Source: Centropus unirufus (taxonomy: Eukaryota > Chordata > Aves > Cuculiformes > Centropidae). From it: a DNA stretch of 64,000 nt. Both the position numbers and the translations under genes were made by a program. This document shows positions 51,750 to 63,834 of this stretch, one piece after another; positions within the stretch are counted from its first letter, which is position 1, and every line of letters begins with the position of its first letter. The notes beneath the pieces were generated by a model. It searched no databases and had not been told where the DNA came from. It saw only the letters and a program-made list of their open reading frames with translations. The stretch covers positions 1-64,000 of the forward strand of contig VYZI01000988.1 in assembly GCA_013397695.1 (NCBI GenBank). Direction: 5' to 3'.

Positions 51750-51788
51750 TTAATCATCTAGGGTTGGAGGCCAATCAACGTCAACAGA
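51750..51788 (-). CDS. PUS10: PUS10 last coding exon
   Basis: Minus-strand acceptor CTTCTAG, then SVDVDWPPTLDD and TAA. It encodes about residues 518-529 in human numbering. It is separated by a 1.75 kb intron that holds a CR1 fragment. Confidence 0.93.
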   Translation of the reverse strand, partial: SVDVDWPPTLDD

Positions 51789-54700
51789 CTAGAAGAGCAA
51801 AGAGGCAAAAAAAAAGGGCAAAAATCAGCAGACTTGACATTTTACACATATAAAGAGACTTGCTACCAGAACTCTATGCTTGTCAGCAATAAGCTGATAG
51901 TGGGAAGAAATAGGAAAGGAAAGACACTAAAATAAAAGACATGGTACAAGACAAGCAGGAGCCAGTGGGACGAAATGGCCCCCTCATTCTTGGAAGTATT
52001 CAAGGCCAGGTTAGATGGGGCCTCAAGCAGCCTGATCCAGTGGAAGGTGTCTATGTCCACAGCACGGGGGGTGGAACTGGATGATCTTTAAGGTATCTTC
52101 CAACCCAAACCATTCTGTGATTCCAGTGGCTCAGTGTGTGCGCCTGGTGAGTGCTCTGAGAGATGGGCTTTCGTCATTAAGTAGAATCACAGCTCCTTGT
52201 TTTGATGATTTGATGTTGGGCTGCGTTTAGAGAACTGTTAATTAAAAACATGCCATCTCTACCTTCTACTCATCCTGCAGATGGGCTGTTGTGATGTGAT
52301 AACAGCCTGTTGAGTGATGCCATAGAAATGCTCATGCATTGTCAGCATAGGCAAGGCACTAGTAGAAAACCATCACTGGCCCTCAAATACACCTAAGTAA
52401 GGAAAGGTAGACTTAAAAAATAAGCTGTAAAGCATTATGCATAAGGATTACCTAGGCAACATCATTAACAGGCACCCCAACTGTTAGTCAGGAGGGACAA
52501 AACATGCCTTACACTTCATTAAGAAGTAAATGTCGTAATTGCTACAACTCAAATTATGCCCTTTTTTTAACCTGGCCTCCCTGAGGCCACATCTCCAGTT
52601 ACCTTTGGGTATAAACTTGTTGCCCAAAATCAAACACCCAGCACTGCCACAGTATCACCACTTGCAATCACAACACAGGGATCACATCCCAGTGTGTTAA
52701 ATGCATTGGCCTCATGGCTGCCTATATCAGGCTACTCCTTGCCTAATCTACAACTTCATCAAAGGATTAGGCTCTGAGCCTGAGCTAAAATGTATGATTA
52801 GCAAGATGACTATTTTCAAGTTCCTAGACTTTCACAGTTCTGTCCAGTAACTGTAGTGACACCAATCCATATGAGAGCCATGCTTATGAACCCGAGCCTC
52901 AAGAGAGGTATTGCTGTTTTCAGAGGAAACTGTGATGCCCTCAAGCTTTCTTTCTGTATTATTCTATAAAAGATACACAAAAACTGGCAAGGCTGTTCTT
53001 CAAAATGTAACATATAAGCAGTTTTCCAGAAACACACAAGAACAAGCATGCTGAACACTGGCTACTTGAAATGAAAAGCGTGTTTTAAGTAAACCTTGTC
53101 AAGCCACTAGATTAAAAATTAAATCCCTATCTCTACATATATTCTTCTAACCAAAACGAATATTGTTTCATCTGACTCCAGCAAGTGAACAGATATAATT
53201 TCTTGCTGTGTTTGAACCAGTATTGAAAGAGGAAGGAATATGGCTCCTGTTTTTCATCTAAGCCCATCTTGAAAATAAATTATGCGATACATGTAAAACC
53301 TGCTAAGCTCTATTCCAGTGGGTACTAAGTGTCATCAACTCACAGTATGCCCCCCCCATCCATCCCCTGCATGAACTCAGCAGAAGCTGTAGTGGCAGTG
53401 TGGTACAAACCACTATTTTTGCATTAACATAGATTTGTCTATGTTTTTCTATTCTAAGGAATATTTGGTTACAGCAATTCCACTGAAAGCATCTCACAAA
53501 TGTTACTCATTTCCAGGGAAAATAAATAATGAACTTACTTCTACATCCAACTCCAGAATGTCAGTGGTTCTGTTCATGAGGAAGCCAATATTGGGCATTG
53601 TTCTTCCAAAGTCTCCATGTACAAATTCTTTAATGTAGCTAGAAATACTGGCTAAGGAAGGGTGCGTTTTACCACAAAGAAATCAAAAGAAAGGATAAAA
53701 AAAGAGCAAAAATAGTGTCATTTTCTACTCCCAAGCCAATCTGCAGTGAATGTCCCGTTAGACTTCAAAATTCTTGGCTTCTGACTCTAATGCCCAGAAC
53801 TGCACTACCAAATTGCTGAAGAACAGGGATTTAGAAACACCACAATAAGAAAATTCCCATTAACAGAAGTGCCCTCATAAGCAAGCTGTTTCCTAAACAT
53901 GTTGTGTAATGTTTCTAAGGATACGTTCCTGCTTGAGTCTTCAGACGCAGGCGAAAATGATGCTCATCTACATACTCAGTTTTCATGGAGTGAACGAACC
54001 GATATCTTACAGCCAAAGGCCTTCGGTGGAGAACCCGGAGAGGTGTCTTCTGGTCAAGTTTTAATTCCTGTAACAAGAGGTAAAAAAACAAATGAGGAAG
54101 GAAAAGTGCAACATACTGCACAAATTGCCAGAGTCAAATGTATTGTTAAGCAAATACAATTTTTCTATTACTGTTGAGTAATCTTCTTAAGGCAAGACTA
54201 CTTTTTGCCATATATATCAAAGGCAACACAGCTGTCTCAAAGGCGACATGAGAAGGGCTCATATGAACACAAACTAATGGAATGACAAATACAGAGGAAT
54301 AACCTTGAAATCTCCATAGTCCTTTGCTGGAATGACTCCAGGATTTAGAAACTCACTGAGAGCCTCAGGGCGATCAAAAACATAATAAAGAAATCCCACC
54401 CACAAACGCTTTGGTTAAACTACAGCCAATCCACTAGAAATAAAAGTGAGGAAAAAAAGCCCTGAAATGAGATTAGATCTCACAACAGCCTTTTAAAAAG
54501 TTCATTACCCACTCCCTTTCCCAAATGAGATGCAGCAGTTTGAAAGGCAGCTTTTCAGAAAGTGATTGGGCATGCTATAAAAATGCTTCACAGCAGTTGT
54601 CTCTCTGAACTTTAATGGCTTGAGCCCTCACTTTGTGAATAATTTCAGGGCCAAAGCCCATAGGAGACAGTGCAACACAAGAAAAAGTAAACACACTTCT

Positions 54701-57700
54701 CCATCAGCAGTACCTCCCTGACCAACATTTGGGGAAAAGTCCTCATTAAGAACTCAGGAGCACTTCATAAGGGGCTCTTTGCATTATGTTCCACGGACAT
54801 AGCTCCTTAGTGTTGCAGCTGTAGAAAAATGAAAGGAGAGAAGGTCTTTTGTTCACAAAAAAAAGCCACTTAAACAAAATACTATCTAAGGTAAAGAAAG
54901 GGGTGAAGGTGCCAGATTTCCTCCTCTCCCATTGACTGCTTCTATCTATCTATCTATCTATTAAGATTTAGTTATTGTTATTTATTTATTTATTTGTTGA
55001 TTTCTACACATTAGGAAGAAATTCTTCACAATGAGGGTGGTGAGGCACTGGCACATGTTGCCCACGGAGGTTGTGGATACCACATCCCTGGAAGTGTTTG
55101 AGGCTAGGCTGGATGCCACCTGATCTACTGGAAGGTGTCCCTGCCCATGGTAGTGGGCATTGGAACTGGATGGTCTTTAAGGTCCCTTTCAACCCTAACT
55201 ATTCTATGATGCTATGATTATTTGTTCTGCTGGAAGGTTAACACTACATGGTAATTTGTTGTGCTGGCTAACAGCCAGCCAGCTGTATGGCTAGCATTAC
55301 AGCGGTGAAGTAAGGAAGGGGAAGAACAGGGAAGGGAGGTATGAATGCCTCTACAGCAAGAGGAACCCTGTTATAAAAAAAAAAAAGCCACAAACGAAGA
55401 GATGTGTCTATGGCTGCTTGTATATAACTTTCTCCTTGGACAGCAGAACACTTACTATAGAAATTAGCCAAAAAAAAAGCTACAAATACCTTGATACTGT
55501 CTAGAAATGCAATATCTTCTTTCTGTATTTCTTTATCTGTCCATATTAAGGCGCTATAGGTTTTAGTCTTTTCCTCTTCACCTTCCTTCATACGACCAAT
55601 TGCCTCTCTAAACAAAAGAAATTAATTACTTGCATGATATACCCATAATTATGTAACTCTGTAAACAAGAACACTTGCAGAACTCCCAAAGCATTGCTTC
55701 GAAATTCCTTGCCAGCGATGATAAATACTCACCTGGTAACAAGCTGTAAATCTCGAACCTGTATTTTGTCTGAAGAGTTATTAATTGTCTGTGATATTTA
55801 AAAAAGAATCAGTTAGCACAATTGCTCCGTTAGAGAAGAAACACTTGCTTTATGAGTTCCATGAGGTGGAAATTATTTACCTGCTGAAGTCCCTTCATTT
55901 CCTCAGCAGTAAAATGTATTCTACGAGGATTCACAAGCTCAATTGCAAAGGGCCTTCCTGGTAACATGCAGAGTCATGAAACATAAAAACATGTTGTCCT
56001 AAATTAACATTTGGATTTATACAGGAAGGTTGAAAGGTGTGAAAATTGTCCGCTGTTGTGAAAACAGGGAGGGGACTTGTGGGTTTAGGGATGTATCATC
56101 AGATGGAAGGAAAGGAATAAGGGATTTTTTTTTTGGCTACCAAACCCCAGTATCAGCAGTAAGTGCAAATTACAACTTCCCAGAAGACATCTTGTACAAG
56201 TCTGTGCTAATTAAAAAATAAAATAAGAAAAAGAGTTAATTGGCTTATTTTCTATCACCTACAGCAAAGCCAAGGTGCAGGGCAATGTTAAATCCAGCTC
56301 CCTCAGCTAAACATCTGTTGCAATAGATGCACTTTCTGTGCTCAGGGCCAGGGATGATGTCTAGTATAAACAGTTCCAAGAACTACACTACAAATGAGAC
56401 AGCAACTGGAACACATCATTCTTTAATCTTAGTTTTTCTTTTTGCTCCTCCTTTGGCAGGAGGACTCCTAGCTCCTAGGAGCTTTGACATTGGAATGCAA
56501 CTGACCTTTAGAAATGGAGTCCAGTTCAAGAAGAAAATAAGGCTCTCCCAGTCCCCACTGGGACGAAGCCAAAGTAGAAGTACCCAACAGAAAGCACGAT
56601 GGGAATCAGTCTGACATAAAATGGTTTAAAAATAGGAAGTGTATAAAATAAAATACACCAGCAAGCTATGCACTTTCATGCATTTGTGCAGCCAAGGACA
56701 CTAAAAAAGGGCCCATCATTCTGTTTGCTTTATAAAACTGTTCAGTCTTTAGGGGAAAAATATATAAATATCACTAAAATTTTTCAGAGATAAAATTTCA
56801 AATCATGCCTTGCCACATACTTAGCATTCACTTAGGCCTGTTAGGGTAGCTTCTGTTAACCATTCTGTTTGCTTGTGTTTCAGAAAGGATGTTCCAAACC
56901 TTACCATTGCCCAGTGTTCTTACATCCACATCTTCTCTTCCAGAGGATGAAAAATTAAAACCTATAACAGATTTGAAAAAAGGAGATAAGATTTTATTTT
57001 ACATGTTTCATACTTTGTCTATAGCTTTTAAAATGTGGAATATTTTGTTTCTAGGCTTGTTTGCAAATAGACTTCAAAGAACTTTCTTTATAAAGTGAAG
57101 CCTGCACTGAATGTAAGCAAATCTGGGATAGTTATTGTTTATGGCATCAGGTTCACAAGTTTCTTGAAGAGCACTCCTAGGTCTCTGGCTTGAATGAGAC
57201 TACTGTAGCCCTGAAAATGCCCACAGAATGCAGCACCATCTTAAAGCAAATCCACTTACTAATTAATTTTGTTAATTTCTTACACAGCTTATTAAAGTCT
57301 ATAAATAAAACCAAACTCAGCTGTCTTCCTCCACAACCACAACTTTTATCCTCAATACACTGAATGGTTTCCAAAGCTTTCAGAGAAATCTCTGCTAGAT
57401 ACACACACCTGGACGAGCGAGGAAGAAAACTGAAGTCCAAACTGAAAAGTAACTTCTTTTCGTCTTGTTTTTTTAATCTTTGAAGCTACCAAAATGCACT
57501 GTCGGGTATTCAGTTTCCTTCAGCATACCCCTTACGCCTTTAAGGTTTTCCTGAAGGAGGAATAGGCGACCAAACCCTGCACTAGAAGTAACTTTGCAGC
57601 TCTATTTCAAAGCATTTTTGAAAAACTGATGGTTTCAAAATTTTTTCCTCCCTAGGGAACATACAGATCACAAGGACTTCCTCAGTTTTTATTACCTCTC

Positions 57701-60700
57701 ATTTCTCAGGTCAAATTGTGGCAACTACATAACCATTTTCCATGGTCATGAAAGTGTATTTTCGTCATGCTATCAGAATTTTATTAGTTGGGAATGCTCC
57801 AGGTCATTAATACTCATCATAGCCCTTTCCTAGACTTAATCTGGTATGTCTATGTCTGTTTTATACTGGGGAGCTGAGAACTGGACCCAACACTCCAGAT
57901 GTTTCCCCAGTGCTGAGGAAAGGGGAATGATCACCTCCCTTGACCTACAGACAATGGTCTTTCTATTTGTTTGTATCACTTCTCAGTATTACTGCACATG
58001 AACCACTGGTAGCCCCCTGTGTTAATTCTGCAGGCTGAAATCAGGTGCTACATAGCACCTGACCTCAAGACACAGCTTGAGGATTTTCCTAGGGTTCCAA
58101 CTAAAACTCTCCTCCCACTGGGAGGGGAGGAGGGGAAAGTAGCTATTTTTTCCAAACTAATATTTAATGCAATTTTTCCTTGAGCCTTCTATGTCTCTAA
58201 TTCCAAGTCTACTAGATGACAAAGTATGGGCAATAGAAGTATTATTTCACCCAGATGATCTCTGGATGAGTATTTATCTTGTGGAACTCTATGTACAGGA
58301 GAAAATAAACTAAATTAATCAAGGTAAGAAACTGGGTCAAAGGGTATGCACATATTATGGAATGCTGATGGCAAATATCTTCTTGTTACAGGTCATTTTA
58401 TAAATTACCAACTGTTAAGAAGTACAGCTATGCAAAAATACTACCATATAAAACCATAATATTTGCTTCATCAGATCAAAGTAGGAGATATTTTAGTAGG
58501 ATAAAATATACATCATAAAACAAAGCGGTCATTTAATTACTCACAGATCATAGCTAAAAAACATTTACAAGCTTTGAGTTGGAACAATAAGAGAGGGATA
58601 AAGAAACAGGCTTTTTTCCCTTAGACTTTTGTATTAAATGAGTAGCTACAAAGAAACAGTATCTAGTAATGATGAAAAATACATATGGTAAAAGATCTCT
58701 TAGATACATACTATCTGCTTTGAATTCTGCCATTAGATGCTCTGAAATCAGTTCTTCAACTGAAGATTCCAGCTTCCTCTCCCCATCAATAATCCAGGGC
58801 GTCTGAGGCAAATTCCTTGAATATTTATTGTATCTTCCTGTAAAAAACAACTACGTTACCTGTAGTCATTCTAAAGCAATGGACAAAAGCTTCAGCAATG
58901 CACTGCACAACACGTTTAACTCTTATCACAGCCTTGTAAAAATAAATTTACGGGCTTAAACTTGCTTTATGGGAGGAGCATTACAGCAACAGTAACACAT
59001 TGCTGCAACAGTGAGAGTTTCAGTATCCAAGATGGCCAGGTTAAATGCCTGTCCACTTGGGACTCGTGTTGGTGAAGAAGTTCACAGATGTCCCAGGATC
59101 AATAAGTTCAGGTTTCAATCCAAGTTCTGCCACTGTCTGAATGTTTAGTAAAAGAAACAAAAACTAAAATGCTTTGGCTCATTACAAGAACAACCATGTG
59201 AGCAAAAGTCTCAATAATGAACTAGTACAGATTTCAAGAACCTCAAAAGTTGCCATGTAAAGAGGTTGCCATCCTCTGACTGATTGCAGTCATAGCCTCG
59301 TATTATGTCACCCTAGCACGCCACCTCCTGTGGCACAAGGACAGCTATAACCAGAGAACAAGGCTAATATGGGTGACCAAGATGAACTTCCTTATTGACT
59401 GGTTTTATAAGAAATGAAAAGATGGATAAAACAAGAAACTAATTAGTAAAGAAGAATGAGTAACCCCCCTGCAAAGATAAGTTTCAGTGTGAAACCTTGC
59501 ATATAGAAAAAAGGAGTTTGAAGTAGCTATGCATATCATATTGTGCCTCTCTTGTTTTTTTGTTTGTTTGCTTTTAGTATAATCTTTTCCCATTCTGAAC
59601 AACGTTCCCTTCTTGCATTTTGATCTGCAGAAAACCCCACAAAAACAAATGGGCAAACTGACTAAACTGGCACTGGCACTATGACTGATCACTCAGAAGT
59701 CAGCTTCACATTGCTAGATTCTCCTTCCATAAAATGGAAAAAGGTAAATAATTTTATTTTTTCCTCAATAATGTAATAATTTTAGCTTTTGATCTGGAGT
59801 GGCTTAAAGAAACCTAGAAGGTGTTTCTTGGTTTGACAGCCTCTCCTGAACCTTTAAAGGTGGAGGGGGAAGCAATCACTTAATGTGATTAAGGTCAAGA
59901 GAGCAATAGCAAGCCGAAAACTCTGCTTACAAATTAAGATCCTGTCTCATTTAATATTAGCAAAACAACTGCATGGTATCCAATATATTCTATTCTGTAT
60001 TTAATTCTTCAAAACTTAAAGACAACATCCTGCCAGGGCTTTTTGGCTTTTGTTTTCTTGTTGAAGCAAGCTATAAACCACAAAATCAGTATTATAGCAC
60101 ATGCAGAAAGTGAACACTGTCTCTCTCTCTGTCCCTGCATATGAATTCTGATAAAACCACCCAACAAAGCAACCTAAAACAAAACAGTGTGGAAAAAAGC
60201 TAGAAGACACTGGATATCTTGGATTAATGAAAATGTACACCTAGTCATCTTGTCAGTAATTAAGAAACAGATATGTATAGAACATCAATTCACCTGCCAC
60301 AAAAACGTTCACATTTGCATTTCTGCTTTTCATTTTACATTTTCCTTTATTCAGGATTTGCATCATCCTTTTAAACACAGGATGCTGGGTTTAAATTGCA
60401 GGGGTGTTTGTTTTTAATAATCTGTTTGCATGTTTTAAAATAGGTCATTGTTCGTATGCAGGATGGAGCAAAATGTAGAATCTTGCAGCTAGGTGATTAA
60501 GAAGCTGAACTGTCTCAACTCAGGGACACCATGTGTTGTTGAATTATCTGTCTCAGCCAATTATTTCAGATGCTATCCTGGTTTCGAGGTGGGGAACTGG
60601 AAAGAGCTAACTTGTCCAGAATGTCCCATTAAGATTGGTAGTTTTGGATGGAACAATATGCAGATAAATCCAGGTGGTGAAAGCTTCTGAATCCAAATGA

Positions 60701-62594
60701 AAATCCAAGCAAGTGAACAGCACTGCTGGGAGTTTATTTAGTGGGAAAGTCCCTCTTCAAGACCAAATGCTTATTAGGAGGCAATGTATTACAACTGCAA
60801 AAGTCACATGGATAAAGTTTTTTCAAAGTAGAGTGAGCTTTGACAACAGGGCAAATTCTTTGGTTCACAGAGCGCATCTGGATGAAACCTCTTAATGAGC
60901 TGAGGCACAAAGAAAGTTGTTTTCAATCTTCACATCACCCTGTGCAGTGTCTAGAAGAGAGAACTCTCCCATCTCTCAAAGCATAAGTAAAACAATGGCT
61001 AGGAAGATCCTGCTTTTCCTTAATATCCAGAAGGAAGTTTACACTGGGAGTAGCTGAAGTGACATGCACCCCTTCATGCACCTGCTACCATGGGAACCTG
61101 ACCTTGGCCCCAGTACAGCTCCTACTCCTCTTCAACCACATTGCACCACACGCTATCTCGAAGTTTCAACTCAAAATGTAAGTGCAGGCAAACAGATCTT
61201 GATTTTCACACATTGATCTGCAATTCTGACAAAATCATGTCTTCAGCAAAGGCAAGCAAACTAACTCCACTCTTGGACAGAGCTAGATTTCTTTTATTTG
61301 TTCCTTGTACTTAATGACAGGAATGAACAAATAGCAAGAATCTTCTGGGTGTCACAGCAGGATTATAAAGTTACACTTAAGGCAACACAGCAGCAAATAA
61401 ATGGATCACTTTACCAGCCACAAAAATTGCACCATTATTGCACTGAATTTCCAGAGCAACACAGAGGTTCTTTGGTGAACTTGGGGGACATGGAAAGAGC
61501 CTGTATGAAAAAAAAAAAAAAGATTCAAAAGTACTGGTAATACCAGAACATTGTGGAGCATCACCACAGCAATAATGGCATGAAAGATGTTACACACAAC
61601 ACAGCTACAGTTTAAGCTCAGTATTCACATTAAAACCTGGAAGACCAACAAATGGATTAACATTAAGCAAATTAAGAATGCTGTACTGCAAGTACTTTTG
61701 TCCATCATCACACAGTATAAGACTCCAAAGTGTGCTACTAAGATATTCCATACCATAGCCTTAGCAATAACGTAACAAAATACTGCATGAAAACCTGCTC
61801 CAGGATCTGTTACTAAACTTTTGCTGGCAATCAAGGAAAGAGCTAGAAAGACTTAGTGCAATTAAGCATAGAGAACTAAAGAGAAAGCATCTATTGATGT
61901 CTTCCCACTGCTGGTGATTTTTACCATATTACAGCACTTGGTGTTTTCTTTAAACTTAACTCCTAGCATTTTGGAAATAAGGGAAAAGGTTTTTCTTGTA
62001 AAGAGAATTTTGCCTTACAAACTCCAAGGTTCAAATTACAGAAGGAAGTTCCATGATTTCTAAATAGCTTCTGTGGTTTTGGGGACATACATAAAGAATT
62101 TTGAATGTAAATGACAATACTGCAGCAAACAGTTTTCACCCTTAACCATTCTAAATACCATGCAAACCCAGAGATCTGCAGTGATGAACTGCTGAAAGCA
62201 TAAAGCAAAACTGCACCTCTCTGACCCAGTTTCTCCTCTGTGCTGCTCCCAAGATAATCAACCAACAAAGCACGTAATGGGAAAACGACCATAATTTGTG
62301 TCATGTCAAGTTTTTTATCCCCTGTGGCTTAATTCAAGCATTTTAAGATGACTTCTTAAATAAAAGAGCTGGAATGTCATTTTACTACCAGAAAAATAGA
62401 AAACACAACATATTAAGCAGTAAACTAACAGAACTTAAACAACCACTACTTAGCCACCTAGTAGTTTCCTCTCCATCCTGATTCTACACAAAAGCACAAC
62501 ACTAAGAACTAGTCTCAGTATATACTTACTTGAGAAAATCCTCTTCTTTTATCTTCTCTAGAGCTTTTATAACTGCCATTCTAGTGAAAACAGA
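51750..62594 (-). CDS. PUS10: tRNA pseudouridine synthase Pus10, C-terminal half (5' exons beyond window)
   Basis: Ten minus-strand exons (62594-62530, 61500-61415, 58837-58712, 56961-56905, 55957-55881, 55788-55733, 55607-55490, 54067-53925, 53638-53539, 51788-51750) join in frame to 288 residues plus TAA, with GT-AG junctions. This is colinear with about residues 242-529 of human PUS10 (529 aa). The catalytic motif GREDVDVRTLG gives the nucleophile Asp (human D344), followed by GRPFAIEL and the RRPLAVR block. Known of the family: Pus10 makes pseudouridine 54 and 55 in tRNA and, in vertebrates, also binds primary microRNAs. The N-terminal THUMP-containing half is not encoded here; I looked for the preceding exon up to 64000 and did not find it. 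Tail to tail with REL, as in other vertebrates. Confidence 0.95.
51985..52123 (+). mobile_element. CR1 LINE 3'-end fragment in the last PUS10 intron
   Basis: It ends GATGATCTTTAAGG, TCTTCCAACCCAAACC and ATTCTGTGATTC, the CR1 3' terminus. Confidence 0.9.
53539..53638 (-). CDS. PUS10: PUS10 exon: YIKEFVHGDFGRT block
   Basis: Acceptor TATTTCTAG, donor GTAAGT. It encodes about residues 484-517, with YIKEFVHGDFGRT and the PNIG motif, conserved at the end of the catalytic domain. Confidence 0.95.
53925..54067 (-). CDS. PUS10: PUS10 exon: RRPLAVR and HHFRL block
   Basis: Acceptor CTTGTTACAG. It encodes about residues 437-484, including TPLRVLHRRPLAVR and YVDEHHFRLRLKTQAGT. The donor is GTATCC, which is weak at +5. 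Reading on would give Tyr-Pro and a stop. Confidence 0.95.
54943..54995. repeat. (CTAT)n microsatellite followed by (TTTA)n
   Basis: About five CTAT units, a short gap, then TTTA units that run up to the start of a CR1 fragment. In PUS10 intronic sequence. Confidence 0.85.
55001..55218 (+). mobile_element. CR1 LINE 3' portion in a PUS10 intron
   Basis: It starts at TTAGGAAGAAATTCTTCAC and ends ATTCTATGATGCTATGAT. Antisense to PUS10. Confidence 0.93.
55490..55607 (-). CDS. PUS10: PUS10 exon: REAIGRMKEGEEEKTK block
   Basis: Acceptor TTTTGTTTAG, donor GTATTT. It encodes about residues 397-436, with EAIGRMKEGEEEKTKTYSAL and IWTDKEIQ. Confidence 0.96.
55733..55788 (-). CDS. PUS10: PUS10 exon: NNSSDKIQVRDLQLVT
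   Basis: Acceptor TAAATATCACAG, donor GTGAGT. 56 nt encoding about residues 379-397. The next intron is only 92 bp. Confidence 0.93.
55881..55957 (-). CDS. PUS10: PUS10 exon: RPFAIELVNP block
   Basis: Acceptor GTTACCAG, donor GTAAAT. It encodes about residues 353-378. GRPFAIE directly follows the catalytic loop in sequence and belongs to the active site. Confidence 0.95.
56905..56961 (-). CDS. PUS10: PUS10 exon: catalytic Asp motif
   Basis: Acceptor GTTATAG, donor GTAAGG. 57 nt encoding FNFSSSGREDVDVRTLGN, about residues 334-353. The first Asp of REDVD matches human D344, the nucleophile. The key residue is intact. Confidence 0.94.
56962..58711 (-). other. PUS10: PUS10 intron between the RYNKY and catalytic exons
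   Basis: 1.75 kb. It contains a probable old antisense CR1 piece at about 57862-57965. No other gene seen. Confidence 0.75.
57862..57965 (-). mobile_element. Probable old CR1 internal fragment
   Basis: GGGGAGCTGAGAACTGGACC and CACTCCAGATG with GATCACCTCCCTTGACCT match the antisense CR1 ORF2 pattern seen at 48.9-49.0 kb. Both ends are decayed. Confidence 0.65.
58712..58837 (-). CDS. PUS10: PUS10 exon: RYNKYSRNLPQTPW block
   Basis: Acceptor TTTTTTACAG, donor GTATGT. It encodes about residues 292-334, with RYNKYSRNLPQTPWIIDGER and SSVEELISEHL, conserved from archaea in part. Confidence 0.97.
58838..61414 (-). other. PUS10: PUS10 intron between the FPCPP and RYNKY exons
   Basis: 2.58 kb with no recognised repeat or gene. 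It holds an unplaced acceptor-plus-ORF signal at 59041-59141 and a false exon-like motif near 60294. Confidence 0.75.
61415..61500 (-). CDS. PUS10: PUS10 exon: FPCPPSSPK block
   Basis: The acceptor follows an unbroken T14 tract and ends CATACAG; the donor is GTAAAG. It encodes about residues 263-292 (LFPCPPSSPK, ALEIQC, IFVAG). This 86-nt exon has the exact phases needed between its neighbours (one base in, one base out). Confidence 0.93.
62530..62594 (-). CDS. PUS10: PUS10 most 5' exon in this window
   Basis: Acceptor TTTATTTCTGCAG, donor GTAAGT. It encodes about residues 242-263, SVFTRMAVIKALEKIKEEDF. Residues before this are encoded beyond 64000. Confidence 0.94.
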
Positions 62595-63834
62595 CTGCAG
62601 AAATAAAAAAGAGTTAAGAACAGAAGCTAAGAAAGGATACGCCTAAGAAAGAAAAAAACTCACATACACTTCTCACAATATAGTTTTTTTTCACTTGTGT
62701 TGTGTTTTCTTATACCTAAAAGCAACTATATATCAGCAAGAACTCACTGTGATCCTAATACTAACTTTAAGAGGGTAAGAGCACCACAGGTGGTTTTGCC
62801 AAAATATATTCAAGTAACTTTCCTACAGCATGAAAGCAATACAACTAGTACAGCTGCCAGATCGGAACATAACGTTCATTTAGTCACAGAATAAAGTTGA
62901 CCACATAGCTTTAGTATCCCCCTTTGCTCCTACATGACATCGACAAGCAGCAGTATAGGTTTCCTAACTGTTCTTACACAGAAAAAAAAAAAGAAGTGTC
63001 ACTGACTTTCAGCAGGTCTAAAGTTACTGTCACAATTCCAAATAAACCTACTCCAGCTCCTCAGACTATTCCATTGCTAAGCCTGCCATTTGGTTAGCTG
63101 AAAGAAATGCAGTGATTATCATATTTCAGATGATACACAAAAGTGTGCAAAAGCAAGAGCAAAAAAAAAAAAAAGTAGTGCTTAAGAGCTCAATTCCAAA
63201 TTTGCAAAACAGATTAGAAAAAGAACCCTAAATCCTTGAACAAAAAGCTAAAGCAGCTTCCCCATATTCAAGTATACCTAGATCCCAGCTCAGTGACAGT
63301 GACAGCAGGCAGGTAGTTCTTCTGAAATTAAGACTGTCGAGTGGGTTATAAATTTCAGAAGTTCATTCATACTCAGACGTAAGGCCTCTGAATGGCAGGG
63401 CTTGGCAGTTCCTGAACTGTGGAAGCCAAGCAACATCAGACCCCTAAGCTGCATCAATTCACAAGAGTGAGTTGACAGCAGAAGCCGTAATAATAGTACC
63501 ATAGCAGCAACACCCACAAATACCATCCTCCACACACAGCCAGCTGCTGCTGTTGATAACCGAAGTGAGGCTGAGGCACAAAATACAGAATTTAGGTTCC
63601 TAGCAAAGGAGAAACAGGTGTTGTAACAATTTCCTAAGGCTGGGGACAGTAGAAGGTCTCCAAACAAACCTCTCAGTCAAAGCATGGTTAACTAAGGGGT
63701 CAAACCAATGCAGCTCAGGGTCTCCAAGGATGGAGCCCACACATCCTCTCTGCATAGCCTGCTCTGCTGCTGACTGTCCTCCCAGTAAAGTTCTTTCTTT
63801 TATCTGCTCTGCACCTCTCATTTCGACTTATATC
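62595..63834 (-). other. PUS10: PUS10 intron sequence, no exon found
   Basis: I searched by eye for the preceding exon (expected to encode a CPDCFKP-like motif) and did not find it. The sequence is AT-rich with A-tracts. The longest minus-strand frame (63290-63667) is not recognisable. Confidence 0.6.

Noticed and set aside
55268..55615. 115-codon minus-strand open frame as a separate gene
   Set aside because: It contains a PUS10 exon (55490-55607) and simply reads through the donor into the intron.
60294..60373. Minus-strand sequence ending Val-Phe-Val-Ala-Gly before a GTGAAT donor, resembling the end of a PUS10 exon
   Set aside because: The upstream residues do not match PUS10 and there is no pyrimidine tract. 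The true exon, with FPCPPSSPK and correct phases, is at 61415-61500.
60493..60690. 65-codon + strand frame with a Cys-Pro-x-Cys-Pro motif
   Set aside because: It lies antisense within a PUS10 intron, with no promoter, splice context or recognised domain. Chance is the simplest explanation.
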